DNA of 64,000 nucleotides from Nocardioides szechwanensis (GTDB taxonomy: Bacteria > Actinomycetota > Actinomycetes > Propionibacteriales > Nocardioidaceae): the NCBI RefSeq assembly GCF_900103935.1, contig NZ_FNIC01000010.1:40011-104010 (forward strand). Direction: 5' to 3'. Shown here one piece after another: positions 11,158-19,066 of the stretch. Under the pieces are notes generated by a model. The model was not told the DNA's origin, searched no databases, and saw only the letters and a program-made list of their open reading frames with translations. Position 1 is the first letter of the stretch. Every line of letters starts with the position of its first letter. The translations under genes and the position numbers were made by a program.

Positions 11158-11841
11158 ATGGGCCAGCCCGTCGTACATGCCCGACTGGCCCCCAGACGCA
11201 GCGCCGCCCGCGCGACCAACTGGTGGGGCAAGGCCTGGGTGCGCGCGGTCGAGGAGTCCGCCTACACCGAGACCGACCTGCGCACCGCGCGCGGCCTCGC
11301 CCGCGCCGGCCGGGTCGGCGGCATCACCGTCGACACCGGGAGCTTCGCCGCCAGCGTCGAGGACGACGGCAGGCTGGTGACCGCCTCGGGCACGGTCCCG
11401 GTGCTCGACGACGCCGGCCTGTCCGCCCTGGTCGAGACCGTCGCCGCCGAGTCCGGCCGGGTCGCCGCCCTCCTCGCCGGCGACCTGCCCCACTCCCTGG
11501 TCGAGCACGCCGAGCAGACCGGCGTCGAGCTGCTGCCGTACGGCGCCGAGCTGGGGGCGTCGTGCACGTGCGGCTTCTGGGCCGACCCCTGCCCGCACGC
11601 CCTCGCCGTGCTCTACCAGCTCACCTGGCTCGTCGAGACCGACCCGTTCGTGCTGCTCCACCTGCGCGGCATGCCGCGCGAGCGGCTGCTCGCCGACCTC
11701 CACGCCCGCACGTCGTCCACCGACGAGCCGGCGCCGGCCCGCGCCGACGACGTCGACACCGCGCTCGACGCCGCCGTACGCGCGGCCCGCATCCTCGAGC
11801 TCGTCGACGACCCGGACCGCCCGATCGACCACCTTTTCTGA
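11158..11841 (+). CDS. SWIM zinc-finger protein, partner of the SNF2 ATPase
   Basis: A 227-residue protein. It begins with a W-rich motif (TNWWGKAWVRAVEE) common to the SNF2-linked SWIM proteins. The SWIM finger CxCx(n)CxH is visible as CTCGFWADPCPHALAVLY near residues 140-157, a zinc-binding module for DNA or protein contact. The ATG at 11158 is preceded in frame by GTG 11155, and either may be used. It directly follows the SNF2 gene and almost certainly shares its mRNA. The C-terminal 60 residues are acidic and not conserved. Its molecular role is unknown beyond association with the ATPase by context. Confidence 0.85.
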   Translation: MGQPVVHARLAPRRSAARATNWWGKAWVRAVEESAYTETDLRTARGLARAGRVGGITVDTGSFAASVEDDGRLVTASGTVPVLDDAGLSALVETVAAESGRVAALLAGDLPHSLVEHAEQTGVELLPYGAELGASCTCGFWADPCPHALAVLYQLTWLVETDPFVLLHLRGMPRERLLADLHARTSSTDEPAPARADDVDTALDAAVRAARILELVDDPDRPIDHLF

Positions 11842-11889
11842 GGAGAAAATGGCACGACACTGTCGGTGGAACCAGGGAGGATCACCGTG

Positions 11890-13239
11890 ATGATCGCCGC
11901 CCTCCTCCGCCACGCGCGCCCGCCGTCACCCCTGGCGGGCCGGCTGGCGGTCCAGTCCCTCCTCTTCGCGCTCGGCGAGGGCACCTTCATGACCGGGTCG
12001 GCGGTGTTCTTCACCCAGATCGTGGGCCTGTCCGCCGCGCAGGTCGGTCTCGGGCTGACCATCGCCGGCGCCGCCTCCTTCGTGGCCGCCCTGCCGATGG
12101 GCAAGCTGGTCGACCGCTTCGGACCGAAGAAGATGTGGGCCGTCAGCGCCACCGGGCAGGCCGCGATGTTCGCCGTGTGGCCGTTCATCGACGACTTCCA
12201 GGGCTACGTCCTGATGGCAGTGACCATGGAGGTCATCGGCGCCCTCGGCGGCGCCGCGCACGGTGCCTACACGATCGACGTGCTGGCCGCCGACGAGCGG
12301 GTGCGGTCGCGGGCCTACATGTACTCCGCCCTCAACGTCGGGTTCACGCTCGGCTCCCTGCTCGGCGGCATCGCGCTGGCGTTCCAATCCAACACCGTCC
12401 TGCACGCCCTGCCGTGGTTCACCGCGGCGGTGTTCCTGGTCAACGCCGCCGCGATCACCCGGCTGCCGCGGGCGCCGCACGACGAGCGCACCGCCGAGGA
12501 CCGCAAGGTGAAGATCCCCGGGCCCGGCCCGCTGCGCAACCCGGGCTGGCTGCTCACGGAGTTCTTCGGCGGCGTCTTCTGGACCAACCAGGTGCTGCTC
12601 AACATCGTGATCCCGCTGTGGCTGATCGAGGAGACCGACGCCCCGCGGGTGCTGCTGGCCTTCCTGTTCGGCACCAACACGGTGATGTGCATCTTCCTGC
12701 CCATGGCCGCGTCCCGCGGCGTCCACGACGTCCCGACCGCGCTCAAGGCGGTCCGGCTGTCGTCCACCTTCTTCGTGGTCTCCTGCCTGATCACGCTCGC
12801 GACCCACGACACGGTCGGCTGGACCACGATCGCGCTGGTCTGGCTGGGCCACGTCACCGTGACCGGCGCCGAGCTCTACCTCTCCGCCGCCAGCTGGGCC
12901 TTCGAGGCCGAGCTGATGGACCCGCGCCAACGCGGCGCCTACCAGGGGGCCGCCGAGCTCAGCAGCACGCTCGGCCGCGTGTGGGCGCCGGCCCTCTACA
13001 CGTTCCTCGCGATGAACTGGGGTGCCGCCGGCTGGCTGGTCATCGCGGGCATCATCGTGCTCGCCACCATCGGCATCCACCCCTCGACCCGGATGGCCCG
13101 ACGCTTCATCGAGCAGCACGTCCCTGCCGACGTGCTGGCCGACGCCCGGGCGTCGGCCCCCGACCCCGAGGAGGGGGCCGCCACCGGCCCGCCCTCACTC
13201 ATCGACGCCGAGCCTCCGGTCGTCGGGCCGATCCCCTGA
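11890..13239 (+). CDS. Major facilitator superfamily transporter
   Basis: Integral membrane transporter of about 449 residues with the usual twelve hydrophobic segments. The MFS signature after helix 2 reads GKLVDRFGPKKMW. Around residue 130 the motif RVRSRAYMYSALNVGFTLGS resembles the helix 4/5 region of drug-efflux type members. ATG 11890 is selected because AGGGAGG ends nine bases upstream; GTG 11887 would also serve. The last 50 residues are a hydrophilic tail rich in Pro and Ala. No neighbouring pathway points to a substrate. It ends seven bases from the stop of the convergent peptidoglycan-binding-domain gene. Confidence 0.88.
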   Translation: MIAALLRHARPPSPLAGRLAVQSLLFALGEGTFMTGSAVFFTQIVGLSAAQVGLGLTIAGAASFVAALPMGKLVDRFGPKKMWAVSATGQAAMFAVWPFIDDFQGYVLMAVTMEVIGALGGAAHGAYTIDVLAADERVRSRAYMYSALNVGFTLGSLLGGIALAFQSNTVLHALPWFTAAVFLVNAAAITRLPRAPHDERTAEDRKVKIPGPGPLRNPGWLLTEFFGGVFWTNQVLLNIVIPLWLIEETDAPRVLLAFLFGTNTVMCIFLPMAASRGVHDVPTALKAVRLSSTFFVVSCLITLATHDTVGWTTIALVWLGHVTVTGAELYLSAASWAFEAELMDPRQRGAYQGAAELSSTLGRVWAPALYTFLAMNWGAAGWLVIAGIIVLATIGIHPSTRMARRFIEQHVPADVLADARASAPDPEEGAATGPPSLIDAEPPVVGPIP

Positions 13240-13246
13240 CCTCGTC

Positions 13247-13966
13247 CTACAGCTTCTCGCAGAGCCGCACGGTGATCGCCGCCCACGTCTTGGAGTCCAC
13301 GATCCCCGTACTCGGGTTGATGTCCGCGACCTCCTCCTGGAACTCCCGGACCCGCCGCTCGGTCTTCTCGTCGAAGATCCCGGTGACGTCGCCTGCGCGG
13401 AAGCCGCCCTCTCGCCCGGACGCGGTGTCGAGGTCGATGAGCGCGTTCTGCAGCGCCCGCACCCAGATCGCCAGCTCCGGAGTGGTCTCGTCACTGGGTT
13501 CGAGCACCGGCAGGTCGCTGTTGGGGAGCTCGCACACGCACTGCACGTAGGAGTCGGTTCCCTCGATCAGCAGCGCGACGTCGTCGAGCTTGGCCGTCAT
13601 CCGCTTGGCGCACGGCTCGGCCGGGCTGTCGTAGGGACCGCTGTAGGCGACGTACGCCGGGTCGTCGGCGTTCTTCCGTGCCCAGTGGGTGTCGCACGAC
13701 GACGCGGTGCTCAGGTAGCGCACGTCCTCGTCGGGATGGTTGATCACGGTGTAGCGGATCGCCGCCGCCGTGTCGCCGTAGCCGAGCACGTAGACGGCCT
13801 GTCCGGTGCAGTCCAGGTTCTCGAACGGGATCTTCACGTCGAGCGGGTCCTGGGTGGTGGCGGGACCCCCGGGCTCGTCGTCGACGACGACGGCGGTCGT
13901 GACGCCGGCGGTGGCGCCGAGGAGCGCCGCCACCAGCGGCAGCCACAGTCCCCGTCCGACGCGCAT
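13247..13966 (-). CDS. Exported or membrane-anchored protein with C-terminal peptidoglycan-binding domain
   Basis: A 239-residue protein. The N-terminus is a signal or anchor (RGLWLPLVAALLGATAGVTTAVVV). The central 120 residues, with four or more Cys and the repeated phrase VYVLGYGDTAAAIRYTV, match no family I can name. Residues 165-237 fit the PG_binding_1 three-helix fold: WVRALQNALIDL...FRAGDVTGIFDEKTERRVREFQEE...DSKTWAAI. This suggests a cell-envelope protein attached to peptidoglycan, perhaps a sensor or cell-wall factor. It is followed in the same direction, upstream, by the TetR gene, but the two need not be co-transcribed. Confidence 0.8.
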   Translation of the reverse strand: MRVGRGLWLPLVAALLGATAGVTTAVVVDDEPGGPATTQDPLDVKIPFENLDCTGQAVYVLGYGDTAAAIRYTVINHPDEDVRYLSTASSCDTHWARKNADDPAYVAYSGPYDSPAEPCAKRMTAKLDDVALLIEGTDSYVQCVCELPNSDLPVLEPSDETTPELAIWVRALQNALIDLDTASGREGGFRAGDVTGIFDEKTERRVREFQEEVADINPSTGIVDSKTWAAITVRLCEKL

Positions 13967-13982
13967 CCCTCCAGCCTAGGTC

Positions 13983-14561
13983 TCAGGCAGGGGGCAGCAG
14001 CGCGCGCAGCGCCATCTCGATCAGCAGGTCGTGCAGGGAGGGGTCGGGCAGTGAGCCGGTGCGCGGCGTGGAGTTGATCAGCCCGAACGCCGCGTGCGCC
14101 ATGGCGCGGGCGGCGGTCAGGTCGAGCCCGTCGTGCAGCAGTCGGAGCTGGGCGGCCCACAGGTCGACGTACTCCCGCTGGAGCGAGCGCACCCGCTCGC
14201 GGGCGTCGGCGGGCAGCGACTCCCAGTCGCGGTCCTGGACGATGATCAGCGCGCGGTGGTGCAGCGCGAACTCCACGTGCCAGTCGACGAGGCCGCGCAG
14301 CGCGGCGTCGGCGTCGTCGGCCCGGGCGACGCGGGTGCGGCCGACGTCGAGCAGGCGCTCCGAGATCGTCACCAGCATCTCGGCCAGGACGGCGTCCTTG
14401 GAGGCGAAGTGCTTGTAGAGCGCCGGCCCGGAGATGCCGCAGGCAGCGCCGAGGTCGGCGACCGAGACGCCGTGGAAGCCGCGCGCGGCGAAGAGGTCGG
14501 CCGCGGTGGCCAGGATCTGCTCACGGCGCGTCGGCGTCTCCTCTGCCCGGGTGGTGGCCAC
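13983..14561 (-). CDS. TetR-family transcriptional regulator of the divergent acyl-CoA carboxylase cluster
   Basis: A DNA-binding repressor of 192 residues. The helix-turn-helix is in the first 55 residues: REQILATAADLFAARGFHGVSVADLGAACGISGPALYKHF is the continuous TetR_N domain, ending with the classic YKHF recognition-helix signature. The C-terminal ligand domain is rich in Ala and Leu. The start is GTG at 14561; no Shine-Dalgarno is visible on its strand, so a leaderless mRNA is likely. It is divergent from the carboxylase genes, with two kinds of inverted repeat in the 163-base gap. By analogy with other TetR genes next to branched-chain acyl-CoA genes, it probably senses an acyl-CoA intermediate (inference). 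Confidence 0.9.
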   Translation of the reverse strand: MATTRAEETPTRREQILATAADLFAARGFHGVSVADLGAACGISGPALYKHFASKDAVLAEMLVTISERLLDVGRTRVARADDADAALRGLVDWHVEFALHHRALIIVQDRDWESLPADARERVRSLQREYVDLWAAQLRLLHDGLDLTAARAMAHAAFGLINSTPRTGSLPDPSLHDLLIEMALRALLPPA

Positions 14562-14569
14562 GGAAGGAG

Positions 14570-14585
14570 GTTAGCGCTCGTTAAC
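14570..14585. promoter_or_regulatory. Outer operator-like repeat, left copy
   Basis: GTTAGCGCTCGTTAAC is nearly palindromic. In reverse complement it matches the right copy at 14701-14716 in 15 of 16 bases. It begins 9 bases upstream of the TetR GTG and is a probable TetR site controlling its own gene. Confidence 0.6.
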
Positions 14586-14605
14586 GCTCCGCGCGGGTGG
14601 GCTTA

Positions 14606-14675
14606 TGTAACTCACCGTTACTTCTTGTGTCGTGCCCGTATACGGGCCAGCTAGATGCAGTAACGGTGAGTTACA
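14606..14675. promoter_or_regulatory. Seventy-base hyphenated dyad in the divergent TetR/carboxylase promoter region
   Basis: A 17-base element, TGTAACTCACCGTTACT (14606-14622), returns as an exact inverted copy at 14659-14675. Each copy is itself a GTAAC-N5-GTTAC dyad. At the exact centre of symmetry (between 14640 and 14641) sits a perfect 14-base palindrome, GCCCGTATACGGGC (14634-14647). Three symmetric blocks on one axis between divergent genes suggest cooperative binding of one or two regulators. Nothing here looks like a transcription terminator. Confidence 0.65.
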
Positions 14676-14700
14676 AGCGGAGCGGAGCATGGACGCGCAG

Positions 14701-14716
14701 GTTAACGATCGCTAAC
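14701..14716. promoter_or_regulatory. Outer operator-like repeat, right copy
   Basis: GTTAACGATCGCTAAC is an imperfect palindrome ending 8 bases before the GTG start of the carboxylase beta gene. Pairing with the left copy at 14570-14585 suggests that one TetR protein controls both divergent transcripts. Confidence 0.6.
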
Positions 14717-14724
14717 CTGGGGGC

Positions 14725-16248
14725 GTGCCCCAGGACATGAAGGAACTCGTCGCCGACCTGCGCCAACGTCTGGCCACCGCCCGCCTCGGCGGCAGCGAGG
14801 CGGCGCGGACCAAGCACACCGACCGGGGCAAGCTCCTCGTCCGCGACCGCGTCGACGCCCTGCTGGACCCCGGCAGCCCCTTCCTCGAGCTCAGCCCGCT
14901 CGCCGCGACCGGCATGTACGACGACGCCGTGCCCTCCGCCGGCGTCGTCACCGGCATCGGCCGGGTGAGCGGCCGCGAGTGCGTCGTGGTGGCCAACGAC
15001 GCGACGGTCAAGGGCGGCACCTACTACCCGATCACGGTCAAGAAGCACCTGCGCGCGCAGACCGTCGCCTCCGACAACCACCTGCCGTGCATCTACCTCG
15101 TCGACTCCGGCGGCGCGTTCCTGCCGATGCAGGACGACGTGTTCCCCGACCGCGAGCACTTCGGCCGGATCTTCTTCAACCAGGCCAACCTGTCGGCGCG
15201 CGGCATCCCGCAGGTCGCCAGCGTCATGGGCTCCTGCACCGCCGGCGGCGCCTACGTCCCGGCCATGTCCGACGAGACCGTGATCGTGCGCAACCAGGGC
15301 ACGATCTTCCTCGGCGGCCCGCCGCTGGTGAAGGCCGCGACCGGTGAGGTCGTCTCCGCCGAGGACCTCGGCGGCGGCGACGTCCACGCCCGCACCTCCG
15401 GGGTCGTCGACCACCTCGCCGACGACGACCGGCACGCGCTGGCCATCGTCCGCGGCATCGTCGAGACCTTCGAGCGACCGGTCACCCAGTCGTTGGCGGT
15501 GCACGACGTCGAGGAGCCGCACGAGGACCCCGCGACGCTCTACGACGTGGTGCCCGCCGACACCCGCACGCCGTACGACGTGCGCGAGGTGATCCGGCGC
15601 GTGGTCGACGGCAGCCGCTTCCACGAGTTCAAGAAGCTCTACGCCGAGACGCTGGTCTGCGGCTTCGCCCGCATCTGGGGGATGCCGGTCGGCATCGTGG
15701 CCAACAACGGCATCCTCTTCAGCGAGTCGGCGCTCAAGGGCGCGCACTTCATCGAGCTGTGCAACCAGCGCGGCATCCCGCTGGTCTTCCTCCAGAACAT
15801 CACCGGTTTCATGGTCGGCCGCGAGTACGAGAACAAGGGCATCGCCCGCGACGGCGCCAAGCTGGTCACGGCGGTCGCCTGCTCGGTGGTCCCGAAGTTC
15901 ACGGTCGTCATCGGCGGCTCGTTCGGCGCCGGCAACTACGGCATGTGCGGGCGTGCCTACGACCCGCGCTTCCTGTGGATGTGGCCCAACGCGCGGATCT
16001 CGGTCATGGGCGGCGAGCAGGCCGCCTCGGTCCTCGCCACCGTCGCCGGCCGGCCCGACGACGAGGAGTTCAAGGAGCCGATCCGCGAGCAGTACGAGAC
16101 CCAGGGCTCGCCCTACTACTCCACCGCCCGGCTCTGGGACGACGGCGTGATCGACCCCGCCGACACCCGCCGGGTGCTCGGCATGGGGCTGGCCGCGGCC
16201 GCCCGCGCGCCGATCCCGGAGCCCTCCTACGGCATCTTCCGGATGTGA
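14725..16248 (+). CDS. accD1: Acyl-CoA carboxylase carboxyltransferase (beta) subunit, methylcrotonyl-CoA type
   Basis: Transfers the carboxyl group from carboxy-biotin to a branched acyl-CoA, most likely 3-methylcrotonyl-CoA in leucine breakdown. It has 507 residues, the usual MCC-beta length. Features of the crotonase-like carboxyltransferase are GKLLVRDRVDALLD at the N-terminus, SVMGSCTAGGAYVPAMSDE (acyl-CoA side oxyanion loop), and QNITGFMVGREYENKGIARDGAKL followed by GSFGAGNYGMCGRAYDPRF (biotin side). The phrase CGRAYDPRFLWMWPNARISV is typical of MCC and distinguishes it from propionyl-CoA enzymes. The GTG at 14725 lies just after an operator repeat; ATG 14737 is an alternative. The alpha subunit follows after five bases. 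Confidence 0.92.
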   Translation: MPQDMKELVADLRQRLATARLGGSEAARTKHTDRGKLLVRDRVDALLDPGSPFLELSPLAATGMYDDAVPSAGVVTGIGRVSGRECVVVANDATVKGGTYYPITVKKHLRAQTVASDNHLPCIYLVDSGGAFLPMQDDVFPDREHFGRIFFNQANLSARGIPQVASVMGSCTAGGAYVPAMSDETVIVRNQGTIFLGGPPLVKAATGEVVSAEDLGGGDVHARTSGVVDHLADDDRHALAIVRGIVETFERPVTQSLAVHDVEEPHEDPATLYDVVPADTRTPYDVREVIRRVVDGSRFHEFKKLYAETLVCGFARIWGMPVGIVANNGILFSESALKGAHFIELCNQRGIPLVFLQNITGFMVGREYENKGIARDGAKLVTAVACSVVPKFTVVIGGSFGAGNYGMCGRAYDPRFLWMWPNARISVMGGEQAASVLATVAGRPDDEEFKEPIREQYETQGSPYYSTARLWDDGVIDPADTRRVLGMGLAAAARAPIPEPSYGIFRM

Positions 16249-16253
16249 ATGAG

Positions 16254-18149
16254 ATGAAGACCCTCCTGATCGCCAACCGCGGCGAGATCGCCGTGCGCGT
16301 CATGCGCACCGCCCGCGCCATGGGCATCCGCACGGTCGCGCTGTTCACCGACCTCGACCACGCCGCGCCCCACGTGCAGGCCGCCGACGACGCGGTCCGG
16401 GTCGGCAGCTACCTCGACATCGACGCGGTGGTCGCCGCCGCCAAGACGGTCGGTGCCGACGCCGTCCACCCCGGCTACGGCTTCCTCTCCGAACGCGCCG
16501 CGTTCGCCACCGCGCTCGAGGCCGCCGGCATCAAGCTGGTCGGCCCGTCCGCCTCCGTCATGGAGCAGATGGGCCGCAAGGACGCCGCCCGCGAGATCGC
16601 GGTCGCCGCCGGCGTCCCGGTCGTGCCGACCGGCACCGACGCGGCGTACCCCGTGCTGGTCAAGGCCGCCGCCGGTGGCGGCGGCAAGGGCATGCGGATC
16701 GTGCGCAATGCCGAGGAGATGGACGAGGCGGTCGCGGCCGCCAAGCGCGAGGCGCTCTCGGCGTTCGGTGACGACACCATGCTCGTGGAGAAGTACGTCG
16801 AGCACGGTCGGCACATCGAGGTCCAGGTGCTCGCCGACGCCCACGGCAACGTGGTCCACCTGTTCGAGCGCGACTGCTCGACCCAGCGCCGCCACCAGAA
16901 GGTGCTCGAGGAGGCGCCGGCCCCGACGATCACGCCGGAGGTGCGCGCGCTCGTCACGTCGAGCGCGGTGGCCCTGGCCAGGCACGTCGGCTACGAGAAC
17001 GCTGGCACCGTGGAGTTCCTGCTCGACAGCGACACGGGCGAGGCCTACTTCCTGGAGATGAACACCCGCCTCCAGGTCGAGCACCCCGTGACCGAGCTCG
17101 TCACCGGTGTCGACCTGGTCGAGCTCCAGCTCCGCGTCGCCGCGGGCGAGCCCCTGCCGGTCACGCAGGACGACCTCACCCTCACCGGCCACGCGATCGA
17201 GGCCCGGGTCTACGCCGAGGACTCCTTCGGCGGCTTCCTGCCGCAGGCCGGCACCGCGAGCATCGTCCGCTGGCCCACCGGCGAGGCGCGCACCTCGACC
17301 ACCGTCCGCGTCGACCACGCCCTGGAGAGCGGCCAGGTCGTCAGTACGTCGTACGACCCGATGCTCGGCAAGGTGATCGCGCACGGGCCCGACCGCGAGT
17401 CCGCCCGGCTCGCGCTACTCGCGGCCCTCGACGACACCGCGGTGCTCGGCCTCACCACCAACACCGGCTTCCTGCGGGCGCTGGTGGCCAGCGACGAGTT
17501 CCGCGACGCCACCATCGACACCGCCTGGCTCGACCACGTCGACATCGGGGCCGAGGTCCCGGCGCCGGCACCCGAGGTGCCGCGGATGATGGCCGCCTGG
17601 GTCTCCGCGATGCTCTCCGCGTCCGACAGCGTCACCCACGGCGGCCATCCCTTCCAGGCCGACGGGTTCCGGCTCGGCGGCCCGCCCGCGCCGACGCTGG
17701 TCGACCTCGACCGGCTCGTGGTGGTCGACCGCTCCGCCGGCACCGTCGACGGGGTCCCGTTCGTGATGGTCAGCGCGGCCGACCACGTGCTCGACGCGGT
17801 CGTCGACGGCCACCGCGTGCGGGCGGTCGTCAACGTGCAGCCCGACGTCGTCGAGGTGTCGTTCCGCGGCCAGCGCCACGTCCTCACCCCGCCCGACCGC
17901 TTCGTCGACGCGGTCGACGCGGGCGACGGCATCCTGCTCGCCCCGATGCCCGGCACCGTCCTGGACGTCCGGGTGACGCAGGGACAGCAGGTGGCCGAGG
18001 GCGACGTGCTCGGCATGATGGAGGCCATGAAGATGGAGCTGACGCTCAAGGCGCCGTTCGCCGGGACCGTCACCGCCGTCGGCGCGACCACCGGCCAGCA
18101 GGTCGCCCTCGGCGCCCGGCTGTTCGTCGTCGAGCAGGAGGAGGCATGA
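16254..18149 (+). CDS. accA1: Acyl-CoA carboxylase biotin carboxylase/biotin carrier (alpha) subunit
   Basis: Carboxylates its own biotin with ATP and bicarbonate for use by the beta subunit. It has 631 residues. It begins MKTLLIANRGEIAVRVMRTA (biotin carboxylase N-terminal domain). The ATP-grasp region has PVLVKAAAGGGGKGMRIV and FERDCSTQRRHQKVLEEAPA, then MNTRLQVEHPVTELVTGVDL with catalytic Arg and Glu. The biotin carrier domain is at the C-terminus, with EAMKMELTLKAPFAG (Lys near residue 591). ATG 16254 is five bases after the beta-subunit stop. The last four bases, ATGA, are shared with the HMG-CoA lyase start, so expression of the three genes is tightly coupled. Confidence 0.93.
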   Translation: MKTLLIANRGEIAVRVMRTARAMGIRTVALFTDLDHAAPHVQAADDAVRVGSYLDIDAVVAAAKTVGADAVHPGYGFLSERAAFATALEAAGIKLVGPSASVMEQMGRKDAAREIAVAAGVPVVPTGTDAAYPVLVKAAAGGGGKGMRIVRNAEEMDEAVAAAKREALSAFGDDTMLVEKYVEHGRHIEVQVLADAHGNVVHLFERDCSTQRRHQKVLEEAPAPTITPEVRALVTSSAVALARHVGYENAGTVEFLLDSDTGEAYFLEMNTRLQVEHPVTELVTGVDLVELQLRVAAGEPLPVTQDDLTLTGHAIEARVYAEDSFGGFLPQAGTASIVRWPTGEARTSTTVRVDHALESGQVVSTSYDPMLGKVIAHGPDRESARLALLAALDDTAVLGLTTNTGFLRALVASDEFRDATIDTAWLDHVDIGAEVPAPAPEVPRMMAAWVSAMLSASDSVTHGGHPFQADGFRLGGPPAPTLVDLDRLVVVDRSAGTVDGVPFVMVSAADHVLDAVVDGHRVRAVVNVQPDVVEVSFRGQRHVLTPPDRFVDAVDAGDGILLAPMPGTVLDVRVTQGQQVAEGDVLGMMEAMKMELTLKAPFAGTVTAVGATTGQQVALGARLFVVEQEEA

Positions 18150-19066
18150 CCGGGCTCCCTGCGAAGGTCACGATCTACGAGGTCGGCCCGCGTGACGGGC
18201 TCCAGAACGAGAAGGGCCTGGTCCCGACCGATGCCAAGGCCGAGTTCGTACGCCGCCTCGTCGCCGCCGGGCTGCCGGTCGTCGAGGCCACCAGCTTCGT
18301 CCACCCCAAGTGGGTGCCGCAGCTCGCCGACGCCGCCGAGCTGATGACCATGCTCGGCGACGAGGGGCGCGACCTGCCGGTGCTCGTGCCCAACGAGCGC
18401 GGCCTCGACCGCGCGCTCGAGCTCGGGCTGCGCCACGTCGCGATCTTCGGCTCCGCCACCGAGACGTTCGCGCAGAAGAACCTCAACCGCAGCCTCGACG
18501 AGCAGTTCGCCATGTTCGAGCCGACGGTGCGCCGCGCCCGCGACGCCGGGCTCGACGTCCGCGCCTACGTGTCGATGTGCTTCGGCGACCCCTGGGAGGG
18601 CGCCGTGCCCGTGGACCAGGTGGTCGGCGTCGGCAAGCGGCTCTTCGACCTCGGCGCCAGCCAGCTCAGCCTCGGCGACACCATCGGCGTCGGCACCGCC
18701 AACCAGATCACCGGCCTGGTCGAGGCGTTCGTCGCGGCCGGGATGACCACCGACCAGCTGGCGCTGCACTTCCACGACACCTACGGCCAGGCCCTCGCCA
18801 ACGCCTATGCCGGGCTCCAGGCCGGCATCACGACGTACGACGCCAGCGCCGGCGGGCTGGGCGGGTGCCCCTACGCCAAGAGCGCGACCGGCAACCTCGC
18901 GACCGAGGACCTCGTCTGGCTGCTCACCGGGCTCGGGATCGAGCACGGCGTCGACCTCGGGCGGCTCGTCGAGACCAGCGCGTGGATGGCCGGGGTGCTC
19001 GGCCGGCCGAGTCCGTCGGCGGTGGTGCGGGCGCTGAGCCCGGGTGCGGCAGAATCACCCACGTGA
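18146..19066 (+). CDS. Hydroxymethylglutaryl-CoA lyase
   Basis: Cleaves HMG-CoA to acetyl-CoA and acetoacetate, the last step of leucine catabolism. It has 306 residues with the TIM-barrel family pattern: YEVGPRDGLQNEK at the start (metal and substrate residues RDGLQ), VEATSFVHPKWVPQLADA, and the signature GGLGGCPYAKSATGN near residue 236 with the catalytic Cys. It overlaps the alpha subunit gene by 4 bases (ATGA) and the following sulfotransferase gene by 4 bases (GTGA). Isovaleryl-CoA dehydrogenase and methylglutaconyl-CoA hydratase, usual members of such clusters, are not present here, so the pathway must be completed elsewhere. Confidence 0.93.
   Translation: MTGLPAKVTIYEVGPRDGLQNEKGLVPTDAKAEFVRRLVAAGLPVVEATSFVHPKWVPQLADAAELMTMLGDEGRDLPVLVPNERGLDRALELGLRHVAIFGSATETFAQKNLNRSLDEQFAMFEPTVRRARDAGLDVRAYVSMCFGDPWEGAVPVDQVVGVGKRLFDLGASQLSLGDTIGVGTANQITGLVEAFVAAGMTTDQLALHFHDTYGQALANAYAGLQAGITTYDASAGGLGGCPYAKSATGNLATEDLVWLLTGLGIEHGVDLGRLVETSAWMAGVLGRPSPSAVVRALSPGAAESPT

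Noticed and set aside
11223..13550. 775-codon plus-strand frame through the SWIM and MFS genes
   Set aside because: It reads Arg/Gly-rich in the wrong frame across two real genes.
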